NCBI GenBank assembly: GCA_014773175.1
Contig: VXCM01000294.1
Location: 80,131-144,130 of the forward strand
Reading direction: 5' to 3'
DNA from: Lucifuga dentata
Taxonomy: Eukaryota; Chordata; Actinopteri; Ophidiiformes; Bythitidae
DNA: 64,000 nt
Both the position numbers and the translations under genes were made by a program. This document shows positions 34,424 to 45,091 of this stretch, in pieces (position 1 is the first letter of the stretch; each line of letters begins with the position of its first letter). The notes under the pieces are model-generated. The model saw only the letters and a program-made list of their open reading frames with translations, was not told where the DNA came from and made no database searches.

Positions 34424-35100
34424 GTCAATATCATGTAATATGTGACAGATTTGAATGAAATACATTAAAGACACAACAAATATAAAGTGCTGTACATCAC
34501 AAAAACATGACGAATGCTGATGTTGATTCAAGTAAATGTAAAACTTGATCAATGTGGAAGATGTGACTGTAAAATATAACTTTCAGAATACAACAACATA
34601 ACAGCAAACTGTCTTAAAATATGCAACATCAAACCGACATCAGCAGCTGAGGACCAAAAATAGCTGCGCCATCCAATCTCATCCAATCCCCAAAACACAG
34701 ACCTGTTCTTTCCCAAATCATGAGCATCAGTGCCAGAAGTCCCCAAAGTTAACGGCGCAATTACTGTGAGTGTCTATTAAAGGGGGCATAAAAGATGGCG
34801 GAGTGCGATTCGCCAGTACATCAGACACATAAAAGAACCAAGATGGGGAGGTAGAGGCGTGAACTTCCATCTTCAAGCAAAGGAGGATAATTACGCTGAG
34901 GTTTTAAAGGATGAGATAAGAGTATATTTGTTCCGTGGTGAGTTGAGGAACAGTGAGGAGAGTGGAGGGTTTGCCATTTGATAGAAGGAAGTGAACGACT
35001 GTCATCTATCTATGCTTTCTTGGACTATTAGCTCCCCTGTGTGGCTACTTTTGGCTAACATTCATTGATTGATTAGGAGCATTTGGTGTAATTATTACAG
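34424..35100. other. Unique stretch, no gene
   Basis: No supported feature. Confidence 0.4.
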
Positions 35101-35265
35101 TAACCAAGAGGTTATGTTTTCACCCACATCTCTTGATTGGATAGTTTGAAGTAGGATTACTCATGAAGTTGTCACCCAATTTTTACAAAACCTGGTCGGA
35201 GGATGCCGCATGATTCAGAGAAGAACCCATTAAATTTTATTGCAGATCCAGGGGCGAATCCAGAC
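35101..35265 (+). repeat. Dispersed repeat family, copy 3
   Basis: CCAAGAGGTTATGTTTTCACCC, GTAGGATTACTCATGAAGTTG, AGAAGAACCCATTAAATTTTA and CAGATCCAGGGGCGAATCCAG follow the same block order as the copies at 5.7 and 28.8 kb. This copy is the most complete. Confidence 0.6.
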
Positions 35266-37901
35266 ATTTTTTAAGTGATCTGTCATTGAGACATACTGTC
35301 AATTTGATACAAATGAAAAGTGACACATTAATTCGATGATAGAATATCAAAAGGTGCAATTTAGTTTGGATCCAGATATTTAAAAGTAGTGTCTCTTACG
35401 AAAATAAAACAATTCACACTCAAATAGTTGTAATTTACTTTATAAAAGAAAATGAACGCTTTAATTGTCAAATTCAGTTCAATTTAGGACAAACAATCCA
35501 GGGTTGTTTAATGGGTCTTGTCTCAGCAAAAACTCATTAATAATCTGCTAAACAAAGCTGTAATCTTAGAAAAAAGAAACATTAAAATTCCATTAATCAC
35601 GACAGCATTCACAAACCAACCTATGAATAAACCCTTAAAAACATGATAGTAACCCTTACATTTTAAAGCATTGTTAATTTCTCTTAAAATTCCCTTTATC
35701 TGTGACATCATCATCTATCATATTATATAGATTTTCCCCCAAACTCCGCCTGACATATCTGATATCTTTGGAAGTTTTGCAATCGTCACTGGAATGCAGG
35801 TTAAAGCTTTATGGGTTTGAATCATATTTGGCTGAAAAATGAGTTTGTTAAGATGGATCCACTGGTTTAATCAGATTTAATAATTTAAGTCATTTCTTTC
35901 TTTTTTTAGGGCTCTATATTATTAGATTAAGCCATGTTCTGTCTTGGTGGAAGTATTCATTGCCATTTGGGGATGCCAGATGGCACAAGTCAGGAAAACC
36001 CACTCTTTCCAAATGAGGAATATTGTTTTGTATCTAGTAAAAAGAATAGATTTAGAGAAGTCCTGTGATTTTAGTTGTCTGAATGTGACTAAATAAGGAT
36101 TAAATCATCCCTCAGCACAGATTGTTCACTACAAAAACAAGATAAAATAAATAAATAAATAAATAAATAAAAAACTACCCTAAGACTCATGAAATATAGA
36201 AGTTTGATTCCATGCTGTTCACTTTCAGAGTGTTTCACACAAAGATGGCTATAATGTATTAATGCTTCTCTGTCAGCATTTTCCGGTCGTTATAAAAGCT
36301 CCAACCAAATCTTTACCCACTTCCAAGTTATTTCCCTAAATTTCCCATGGCCCCTGGGCGAGGCAACGTTCATAGATGACTTAAGAACAGGGGTGGAAGA
36401 ACACAACAAGTTTGAAGATCTGCAGTAAAGTTAGATGGAAAGTGGAAGCCATGGATGCGCTGCCGTTGTCAGTTTCAATAGCCGTCACAATAAAGACGCT
36501 GCCTTTCAGAGAACGCTCCCTTCAAATGTCAGGGCCATCCTCAGCAGCCTGAAAGGTGCCATCTCTTTAAAAGCAATATTGGCAGTACACATACAAGGTG
36601 GAGGCTGTCTATCCACTTGTACTATCAGAGTGCAGGAAGATGATAATCACCGTGGAGACATGACACTTGGAGGAGTTGAACTTTACCTTTTTCACATTTA
36701 TTGGATCCTCTTCAGCCTTAACCAACTCTTCTACCTGTGAAAAGATCTGCACACTTTTCCTTCCTCCATCATGAGACCATTACATACATTTACCGGAGTG
36801 TGTTTCTCTAATTCACTCTAGTTTCCTCTGAATGTCAAGTAACAGCAGTTGTCGAAGGGATTGCTCCTCTTTCTTTGGAAATCTGAAGAGTTATAGGCAC
36901 ATGACCTCAGAGTTTGTGTCTAGTGAGTGTTCAAAAATGTTTTCACCTCACGGACCTCCGTATTTGCGAATTTCCTAACTTGCTTTTGAAGTCTTTTGTT
37001 GTGTTCTTTCTGTGTCATCAATCACAAATTATTCCTCCTATTTATTTTGGAGACTGCATTGCATTTCTGCTGCGGTTTTGTTAACTAGACGTGGCATCAC
37101 AGGCCAGCACCAATTTTCCAATAGTTCTCCGCTTCCTGCTATTCACTTTGAATTTAATTTGGCTGCTATATTGTTTCCATCAAACGGTAAGGAAAACAAC
37201 ATTTCAAGCGTGTGTAGGGGCAAGACAGGCTAATTGTATACACCGATTTCTGAAGCAACAAAGCAATTTCTACCAATTTTTATAGCGGCGAGGTATCCTG
37301 TCTCAGAACCTCAATTAAAACATCAAAACAGTGCTTTGGATTGTTTTTTGTGACTCAGAATTGTTTGTGTAGAAGCGTAATATGGATTGTTGTAGATAGT
37401 ATTTTACTCTTTACTCCTTAATCTAAACCATCAATTTCCACAGAGGGTGTTTCTAGAACAACACCCGGCTGGTGTTTGGGTTTTCATTCGCTTTAAATCC
37501 TCTTTTTTTTTTTTTTTTTTTTTAAAGTTGTTTAAAGTTTTAAAGCAAAATCTGGTGATATCGTATTTATTGCAAAGTAATGGAAAGGACCTCCTGCAGT
37601 TTGCCTGCAGGCACTGCTGATCTCACTGAGAATCGACAACCTGGTTTGCAGCTCTTTCCAGCTTTTAGTTGTTTTCAGCTTTTTATTGATCAATAAGCGC
37701 ACGCAAAACATTTGTACATTATCTGCTCAGACAAAAGTGAACATGCACCAGCAAATCCGTGTCACAGCCAGATTTGTTATCCTCAAGAACAGGAAAGCTT
37801 TGTGGTTTGTTAATAGACGACTCTGATGCACAATCAGATGTTTGGTACCTTAGAAACCTACTGCAGTCACACTTTTGTTCTCCCGTGATTTCACCTTGTA
37901 G
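35266..37901. other. Unique AT-rich stretch, no gene
   Basis: It contains an (AAAT)n tract near 36146-36174 and a poly-T run at about 37502-37523. Open frames up to 101 codons (36435-36740, +) show no domain. No transposon ends recognised. Confidence 0.45.
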
Positions 37902-37986
37902 GATTTCACCACCTTCATGGCCTTGCGAGTGGCAAGGCCATGAAGAAGTGGTGGATGTGTTACCGCAGCAACACCTTCAGGCAGAG
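37902..37986 (+). CDS. Candidate 85-nt exon (unidentified gene)
   Basis: The segment follows acceptor-like CCGTGATTTCACCTTGTAG and precedes donor-like GTATGC. One frame is open, GC-rich at third positions and ends in KAMKKWWMCYRSNTFRQ. It overlaps a strong hairpin (37906-37953), which argues that the sequence could instead be a structured repeat. The reading phase does not join cleanly to the 33.2-kb candidate (the junction codon would be a stop). The protein is not recognised. Confidence 0.2.
37906..37953. repeat. Strong hairpin
   Basis: TTCATGGCCTTGC and its exact complement GCAAGGCCATGAA form a 13-bp stem around the 5-nt loop GAGTG. After a one-base bulge the stem continues with CACCAC / GTGGTG. 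It lies within the exon-like segment. Confidence 0.75.
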
Positions 37987-38002
37987 GTATGCATATATTA
38001 TA

Positions 38003-38026
38003 ATACATATATATATATATATATAT
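38003..38026. repeat. (TA)n microsatellite
   Basis: About eleven TA units. Confidence 0.85.
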
Positions 38027-38180
38027 TCAGATGAGATCAGAGACAGTGAACAGATGAGTCACATCAGAGGTGTTTCTGCCTCTTTTTCACGCAAGAATTT
38101 TAACCCTCTTTTTCACCTGGCCACCTCTGACTCTCTCTACTGTTTCTCTTTCTGTCACTCTCCTGCTTACGATACGAGTA

Positions 38181-38320
38181 GCCATATTGAAATGACATCA
38201 GTACTGAACTCGGGGTTGGGAAAACCTCAACTTTCCGAGTTGCAATTTGTGTTTTCTTGGACCTTTCTGAGTCAGAAGTCAGAAGTTGCGAGTTCCAAGT
38301 TTACAACGAATGCAGCATTA
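38181..38320 (+). mobile_element. Diverged half-copy of the TGCTGCGTTC MITE
   Basis: GCCATATTGAAATGACATCA and AACTCGGGG correspond to GCCATGTTGAGTGACATCA and AAGTCGGGG in the 26.5-kb element. The right end AACGAATGCAGCATTA resembles its terminus. The left half is missing or too diverged to see. Confidence 0.6.
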
Positions 38321-38333
38321 GAGAGGAGGCTAT

Positions 38334-38334
<1 letters not shown>

Positions 38335-38368
<34 letters not shown>
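38335..38368. repeat. (GT)n microsatellite
   Basis: About seventeen GT units, just after the MITE fragment. Confidence 0.95.
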
Positions 38369-38370
<2 letters not shown>

Positions 38371-38485
38371 ATGCTAAAAGCATAAAAGTGGTGGAGGTGG
38401 ACTATGGCATAAAACATTTTTCTTGTTAAATATGTTGTTTAAACTTTTACTATGTCATCACATATAACATTTATTTTGTATTGAT

Positions 38486-38600
38486 CTCTCTCTCTCTCTC
38501 TCTCTTTCTCTCCCTCGCTTTCTCTCTCAAAGTGTGTATATTTGCCTAAGGGTATTGAATGTTCTCGCTCTCTCTCACACATACACACACACACTGTGCC
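38486..38600. repeat. CT then CA simple-repeat cluster
   Basis: CT runs near 38486-38530 are followed by CT and CA runs near 38564-38596. Confidence 0.8.
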
Positions 38601-40096
38601 TCCTACCCTCTTCTAAGGCGCTTTAGCACCTCCATCAAGCTCTTAAAACCGGAGTGATATCACTGCTGTCAGTCAAAGAAAACTGAGAAACTGCCTTTTT
38701 TTTTCATAGAAACTGATAAATTAACAAGTTCCTCATTATTTTTAAGCCGTGCATGTTTTGTTTGCACACATTTTCTGGATAATTGCAAAGCTTTGTTTTT
38801 CTGCAGCCTAAAAATCTGTCACCACCTGCGAAACACCCGTGGTGATTTCTCATCAAAGTGTGTGTCATAGTTTCCACAAACAGCAAAACTTATTCAAACA
38901 CTAAAAACATGTTTGGTGTCTTTCTTAATTGCATCCACAATTATAGAAGTTATTGTAAAGGAGGCTCTGTTTTTCCACCTGCTGCTCATCCACCACGTTT
39001 TTCCCGCTCCCAAAGCTGACCTGGTGGCTCACCAATCTCATCGTCATAATTACCATCATCACAATCGCTATTATCTTAATTGGCCTTATCTCCTCGTTAG
39101 CTGCTCGTTAGCTAATTGACTCAGAGAATATCAGCCAAACGTTTTGCACAACGAGACAAAAGGCAACAGACGGAGATCAAGAGGAGACATCTGCCTGTTG
39201 AGAGAAGAGAAAAACTACGACAAGCTCCAGCTCATCTGTCATGGTAATGACTGTCTGAACAACGACACGCAATTATGACAAAGAAAAACTACTGCTGCCG
39301 CGAGAACATACACACATATACACACACATACACATATAGGTAGTCAGTCTGAAGCAGATGTTGACTGATATATTCAGAAAGGCTCAAGAATGAGCACATG
39401 AATTCATACACACAAACACACACAGAACACCCCCACAAACATCATGCCTTCTGTCTCAAAAAGCAATTATTTCACAGTAATTACACTGAGTTGATCTGTG
39501 TGGAAATTACAAGGAATATCAGAAAATATCAAATTATTACCAGCTAAAGTATGAAAGATGTCTCATTCAAGTGGGGAACAAGAAAAAAATTGAAGAAAAG
39601 GATGAAACTTTTTCCTACAAATGTAGTGCTAACTAAAACTGATTTGTCATTATTTTGACAGGAACTGATGCATAAATACAGAATATCATAGTATTTAACA
39701 AGTCTAAACTCTTCAGGAAAGACGCCTGATCGTCCGTGGCTGCATGCCTCTGCATCACTTCCTGTCTTTCTAGAAAAGGTGTCAGAGGTGAATTTGAGTC
39801 ATTTCCAAAGCGAGACACTGAAATCATTCCTAATCAAAAGGAGGAAAAAAGATCCAGTTCCATTTCCTGCTGAAAAATGTGTTTGTGTTCTCTTTCATCT
39901 GACCTCCTCCTCTGACTCTCCGCTGTCCTGCTGTTTCTCTCGCTGTCATTCTTCTGGACCCCCACCCTTTTTTTCCCTGTTTTGTTTTTCTTCCTCTTTC
40001 ACCTTCCCAACCTTTTTTACTTTCATGTTCCTTTTTCTCTTAACTCTATGTGCACCATGCTTTCTCTCTCTGCGTGTGTGCCCCCTTTCTCTTTCT
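38601..40096. other. Unique stretch, no gene
   Basis: No gene recognised. About 38990-39120 is rich in TAATTA-type cores and repeat-free, so it could be regulatory; this is speculative. About 39890-40090 is pyrimidine-rich and yields false Phe/Ser/Leu frames. Confidence 0.35.
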
Positions 40097-40141
40097 GTGT
40101 GTGTGTGTGTGTGTGTATGCCTGCCTTTCTATGTATGTGTG

Positions 40142-40186
<45 letters not shown>
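40097..40186. repeat. (GT)n and (CT)n microsatellites
   Basis: GT occupies 40097-40117 and CT 40143-40186. Confidence 0.95.
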
Positions 40187-40187
<1 letters not shown>

Positions 40188-40313
40188 AATTGTGGGGTCT
40201 GGTGGTGTCACTGTCACTTGTAATAAGGTCCCATGGGTGCTCCGTACACTTTCGCTGGGGTTTAGGAACTGTCTGCATGACGTGAAAAGGGGCTTCATGC
40301 TATTCTGTCCTAC

Positions 40314-40343
40314 TTTTAAAGGGTCTTCGGCTGGCTGGTTGCA

Positions 40344-40376
<33 letters not shown>

Positions 40377-40407
40377 NTTTTAAAGGGTCTTCGGCTGGCT
40401 GGTTGCA

Positions 40408-40440
<33 letters not shown>
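40314..40440. repeat. Exact 63-bp duplication around an N (assembly artefact) with GT repeats
   Basis: Bases 40314-40376 equal 40378-40440, including the GT run and the preceding TTTTAAAGGGTCTTCGGCTG. The N is at 40377. The true GT length is unknown. Confidence 0.9.
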
Positions 40441-40443
<3 letters not shown>

Positions 40444-40592
40444 GAGTGAGTGAAGGCCATATGTGGCATGACAGTTGACTGGATGTTGTAGGAAGTGGGA
40501 TTGTTAAGTTGTTAAGAAGGGATTTAATCAACATACAAATGTCACGGACACAAAGCACCTTCCTTCCTTTCTTCCGTCTTCCTCTCTCTGCT

Positions 40593-40621
40593 GGTGTGTG
40601 TGTGTGTGTGTGTATGTGTGT
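40593..40621. repeat. (GT)n microsatellite
   Basis: About thirteen GT units with one interruption. Confidence 0.9.
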
Positions 40622-40838
40622 ATTCAATAGAGTGCTAACAGTAACTTCTAAAAGTGACAGAAATTCTAAAATTGGTACACAAAGATCACTGAAACCTGTT
40701 ACCATCACTGCTCTAACAGGACTCGTGCAGTTATGGTATCGTTGAGTTTTAATGTTTCCAACAGTATAAGCAGCAGTTTCCATTTAAAAAGCCGACGCTA
40801 CGCTACATGTTCAGCACCAAAAAACAGCCAGATGACTA

Positions 40839-41171
40839 CAGGTAGTCCCCAACTTATGAACATCTGACTTACAAACAATCCGTACTTACAAACTGACCAC
40901 CATAAAGCCTATTAAATTAAAAATTCGAGTTACATACAATGTTTCGTAATAACGAACGGCACACTACTTTGTGACACACATCAAAAAACTGTATTATTAT
41001 GTTTAAGATGTTTTAGTATATCTGGAAGTGTTTCTTTAACGTTTCTTATGCATAGAAAGGTAAAAGATATATGCTATAAACTCACCTTACGTAACTGTTC
41101 CGACTTACATACAAATCCGACTTAAAGACAGCCGTAGGAACGGAAGTTGTTCGTAACCCGGGGACTGCCTG
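40839..41171. mobile_element. Tigger/pogo-like MITE (333 bp)
   Basis: The ends CAGGTAGTCCCCAACTTATG and the inverted partner GGGGACTGCCTG are flanked by TA (40837-40838, 41172-41173). Inverted similarity continues through GACTTACA and TCCG...TTAC blocks. CAGGyrGTCCCC...TTACGAAC-type ends are known from Tigger elements. No transposase is present. Confidence 0.75.
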
Positions 41172-41173
41172 TA

Positions 41174-42200
41174 CTTGATGAAGAAAGTTGAGTATCTACC
41201 AACTTAAAGACCAGATACTTTTCTCAGGAGTTAGTGGAAACCAAAACACAGATAAAAACAAATAGATGAGATGTTTTAATCTTTAATGTGTTCTCGAAAA
41301 AAGCAAAAGGAAAGTTCACTAGTTAGTCCTTGAAGCAAATTAATTTCAGGGATTATGATTATTTAAGCCACTGAATTTTTGAAATTCTTAACAGGGAAGT
41401 TTGATAAACCACTAATGCACTGTGGTGATTGTACGTTTTTAATGAGATATGTGGAGAAATCTCACCCTGTTTGCTTTAGGCTACAGTAAGACCTAATTAC
41501 CATCAGCTTCCATGAAGGAATCAATCCTATCAATGTTGGACATGATGTCCACCTGCTGTGAGACGAGTGTCGACATGTTGTTTCATCCATGTTCGCTCCT
41601 TCTCCTACGATGGTCCTCCAGCGGTAACACTGCCTGGTTTTTACATATTAGTCAAATTCAAATTTTAGTCTTAAATTGAATTGATAGCTTGTATTTGGTA
41701 CTAAATTTAGATCAGCAGGTCCATCTTATGCAAATTCCACCAACGGACGACGCCTTTTAATTTTTCTTTTATTTGCAAAATGTGATTCCTACTCATCCAT
41801 AAATATCGCTGACCTTATTGAATTAGGAGTTATTTCACTGAGATTACCATTGTGAATTGCATGACAGGTGCAGTGAAATTTGCATGTATTTAACTCTGAC
41901 CCTCCATATTTTGCTCAAAGGCACATCAACAGGTCAGGTTCTTTCAAAAAGAGACACAGTTGGTCTCTCTAACGGCTGCAGCATCCTGCCAAAAAAAAAA
42001 AAANAAAAAAAAAAAAGAGAAGCTTTGTTTTATTAAATTAATTTAAATGGGAAATAAATCCGTCTCTCCTCAGGAGAGACAATGTAACACGAGTCGTGAT
42101 GTTACGGAGTCTGAGAATGGTCAAAAGTCCTCAGGATCTTATCACCACACAAGTCTTATCTGACATTTGTCACAGGGGACAGGCCTGGAGAGACAATTGG
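41174..42200. other. Unique stretch, no gene
   Basis: A poly-A run (about 41991-42015) is broken by an N at 42004. No gene recognised. Confidence 0.45.
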
Positions 42201-42202
42201 GA

Positions 42203-42728
42203 TTCTCTCTCTCTCTCTCTCTCTCTCTTCAATAGTTATCTTTCTTGTCCCCCACACTCTTCTCTCTTTCTCATCTCAATTTATCTTTTTTCTTTTTTCT
42301 TTCCTTTTTTCCCCTTTTTTTCTTTTCCCAATTTTCTCTCAATCTCTCTCTCTCTCTCTCATCTCAGTCTTTTTGTCTACTCTAGTCTCTCTCTATATAG
42401 TCTCAAGTTATCTCTCTCCCCTCTCTTATCTTGTTCCTGTCTCTTTCTCATCTCTCAGTCTTTCTAGTCTCTCTCTCTCTCTCTCTCTCTCTCTAGTTAT
42501 CTTTCTTGCCCCCACACTCTTCTCTCTCTTTCTCATTTCAATCTCTCTTTTTTCCCTTTTTCTTTTTCTTTCTTTTTTCCTTTTCTCCTTTTTTCTTTTC
42601 CCAATTTTCTCTCAATCTCTCTCTAATCTCTCTCTCTCTCTCTCTCCATAGTCTCTGTCTTTCTATTCTCTCTTCTCTCTATAGTCTCGAGTTATCTCTC
42701 TCTCTCTCCCGTCTCACCCTTGTTCCTG

Positions 42729-42759
<31 letters not shown>

Positions 42760-42840
42760 AGTCTCTCAGTCTCTTTCTAGTCTCTCTCTCTCTCTCTCTG
42801 TAGTCCCTCTGGTCTTTCTGTCTGTCTCTTATTCTAGCCC

Positions 42841-42876
<36 letters not shown>

Positions 42877-42904
42877 AGTCTCACTCTATCCTCTCTTACT
42901 CNCC

Positions 42905-42940
<36 letters not shown>

Positions 42941-43095
42941 AGTCTCACTCTATCCTCTCTTACTCAATCCTCTCTCACTCTTGTCTCTCTCTCTCTATCC
43001 TCTCTCATTCCAGTCTCTCTTACTCAATCCTCTCTCACTCTCGTCTCTCTCTCACTCTATCCTCTCTCACTCCAGTCACTCCATCTCTCATTGTC
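42203..43095. repeat. Long CT-rich satellite-like tract (about 890 bp)
   Basis: Almost pure pyrimidine on the + strand, built from CT runs and recurring blocks such as AGTTATC, TTTCTTGCCCCCACACTC and CTCCAGTCTCACTCTATCC. A longer unit of about 270 bp seems repeated (42205-42470 against 42476-42740). It contains an exact 63-bp duplication around an N at 42902. The 319-codon open frame through it is Ser/Leu low complexity and not a gene. Confidence 0.85.
42839..42965. repeat. Exact 63-bp duplication around an N (assembly artefact)
   Basis: Bases 42839-42901 equal 42903-42965. The contig join falls in CT-rich sequence. Confidence 0.85.
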
Positions 43096-43991
43096 TCTCC
43101 ACTTTCGCCAAGTTTGTACTAAAGTTGCGCTTGCCTTAACATCTCTCATCGTCAAATCTCAATATTTTATCTTCAAGAAAGATGCCCACAGTTGGAATTT
43201 TAAAATGACACATTCCCACAACACACACACACACACACATACAAACATATATATTCACCTGTACTACTCACTGTCACTCATAATGGCCCACACTCAAGCT
43301 GCGAGTGTGGGCAAGTGTGAGAGACAAAAAAGGACACGTAAATGTATAATGAGGTATTACTTGGCTCAGGGTGGACATTTGTTAAAAGTGTGTGAGTTTA
43401 TGTGTTGTGTGTGTGTGTTAGTTGTGAGCGTTACAGTATCAAGTCATTATTTATGCATGAGCTGATGAATTATTTTGTTTGCATCTCGAAGTGCAACTGT
43501 GTACGTGTCTGTGTGTTTCTGTGTATCTTCCTGGTGCAAGCAGTGGTGAGCACTGATTACACGGTAATGCTCGGCCTGTCAGGAAGCAGCAGGCAGCCTG
43601 GTTATAGTCACAGCAGGAGGTCCAGCCCTCACCACCATTATACCAGCCTCAGTTTCACATGGAGAAACATGCACATGTGGACAAAAGGCCTGTTGAACAC
43701 ACATGCATGTTTTATTGTCTTGCTGTGATTTATAAAAAGAATTAAAATAAATAACTTGAGCTGGGGTCTATATCTTGCATCAAGATTGTTCAAAATTCAG
43801 GAAGACTGGTTGAAAATACTATTAACCACAAATTAGGCCAAGATCATACACACATACAAACTGTGCATACACACACATCTGATGGCTGCCATGCATATTG
43901 CAGTTAAAACTGCAAGCAGTTTTTAATGCATCCCAGTGTTGACCAGGGATGCTTTATGTTTCAGCCGTCATATTTCCACCCTGTGGATGTA
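43096..43991. other. Unique stretch, no gene
   Basis: A short CA run lies near 43220-43240. No gene recognised. Confidence 0.4.
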
Positions 43992-43999
43992 GTATTCAA

Positions 44000-44270
44000 C
44001 AGGGGCGGATCTAGGGTTAGTAGAGATCCAGGGCTTAGCCCAGATCTCCACTGGAAAATCCAGGCATAAGGTATTTTTTTAATTTTATATCGACCAAAGC
44101 TACATATAAATTTTAAGAAATGCTTAAGAAATGTAACAAATCACGTTCTATCTGTTAACAAGTTATATGATGTTAAAAATTCAAAACACATTGTTACAAA
44201 AACGATTCAGGGCTTTATGAAAAACATCCAGGGTTTAAGCCCCATAAGCCCACCCCTAGTGTCGTCCCTG
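44000..44270. mobile_element. hAT-like MITE with perfect 8-bp target duplication
   Basis: The element starts CAGGGGCGGATCTAGG and ends CCTAGTGTCGTCCCTG, an inverted pair (CAGGGGCGG against CAGGGACGA). The octamer GTATTCAA occurs immediately on both sides (43992-43999 and 44271-44278). The 8-bp duplication and CAGGG ends are hallmarks of hAT. The body is 271 bp with no frame. Confidence 0.9.
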
Positions 44271-44601
44271 GTATTCAACACTCCAGAATGATTTTAGTCC
44301 CGTAGTAACTGTCCATATGTTTAGTTAAAAATCAAGTATAATTCTGGCTTTACTGATTTACCAGTAAAATGTATGGATAACTTGTCATGTTTTTTTGAAG
44401 AAGAAGCTGGCTGTAGTGTAGACCAGGTTCAAAATGACAAACAAATGTTTTCAGTTCTTTTTTACTTTTCCTTAACCAGAAACATTTGGTTGCTCTTTTC
44501 CAGCCATTCCCAACTTCCATTCATAAAGTTAGAATTCCTGGGAGTTTTCCAGGACAACTGCTGACTTCTCATACTGACACCTGATCAGCTCAACAGAATT
44601 A

Positions 44602-45089
44602 CCGTATATACTTGAGTATAAGCCAAGTTTTTTTTTGTTTGTTTGTTTGTTTGTTTTTTTTTTGTTACCAAATTTCACAAAGCAAATTGGGGAGTCGGCT
44701 TATGCACAAGTAATTCAAATTGGATCCCAGAGAAGGAAATTTCCAGGGGTGGAAATACCCATTACCACTACCCATGGAAAATAGTTTAAATCATACCTTA
44801 GAATGATGTATTTCCTGACTAAACATCTTATTCATCACATTTTGTGGCGGCCAGTAAGCCATGATCCGTCAGTTATGGTAATCAGCTCCTGAAATAAATA
44901 TCATGTTTACCGGTATGTGGATTATTTTCAGAAAATCATAGGAATACTATGACAATACCCAGAAAAACAGGTAATTTACTAAACAAATAAACTGATGGAA
45001 CAACATCAGGAGGTCAGCTTATTTAAAAATCTAAATTTGCAGGTCAAAATCGGGGAGGTCGAGATCGGCTTATAGTCGAGTATATACGG
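44602..45089. mobile_element. MITE with CCGTATATAC ends (488 bp)
   Basis: The ends CCGTATATACTTGAGTATAA and the partner (GGCTTATAGTCGAGTATATACGG) are imperfect inverted repeats flanked by TA (44600-44601, 45090-45091). Internal copies of the motif type (GGCTTATG, AGCTTATTTAAAA) mirror across the element. There is no coding capacity. Confidence 0.85.
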
Positions 45090-45091
45090 TA

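Noticed and set aside
34229..34552. 107-codon minus frame in the TTAA element
   Set aside because: No transposase motifs are seen and the frame is not preserved in the related 54.9-kb copy.
40316..40783. 155-codon minus-strand frame
   Set aside because: The His-Thr repeats come from GT microsatellites and the frame crosses an assembly duplication.
42506..43465. 319-codon open frame, the longest in the window
   Set aside because: It is Ser/Leu/Phe repeats produced by CT microsatellite sequence and it crosses an N and an assembly duplication.
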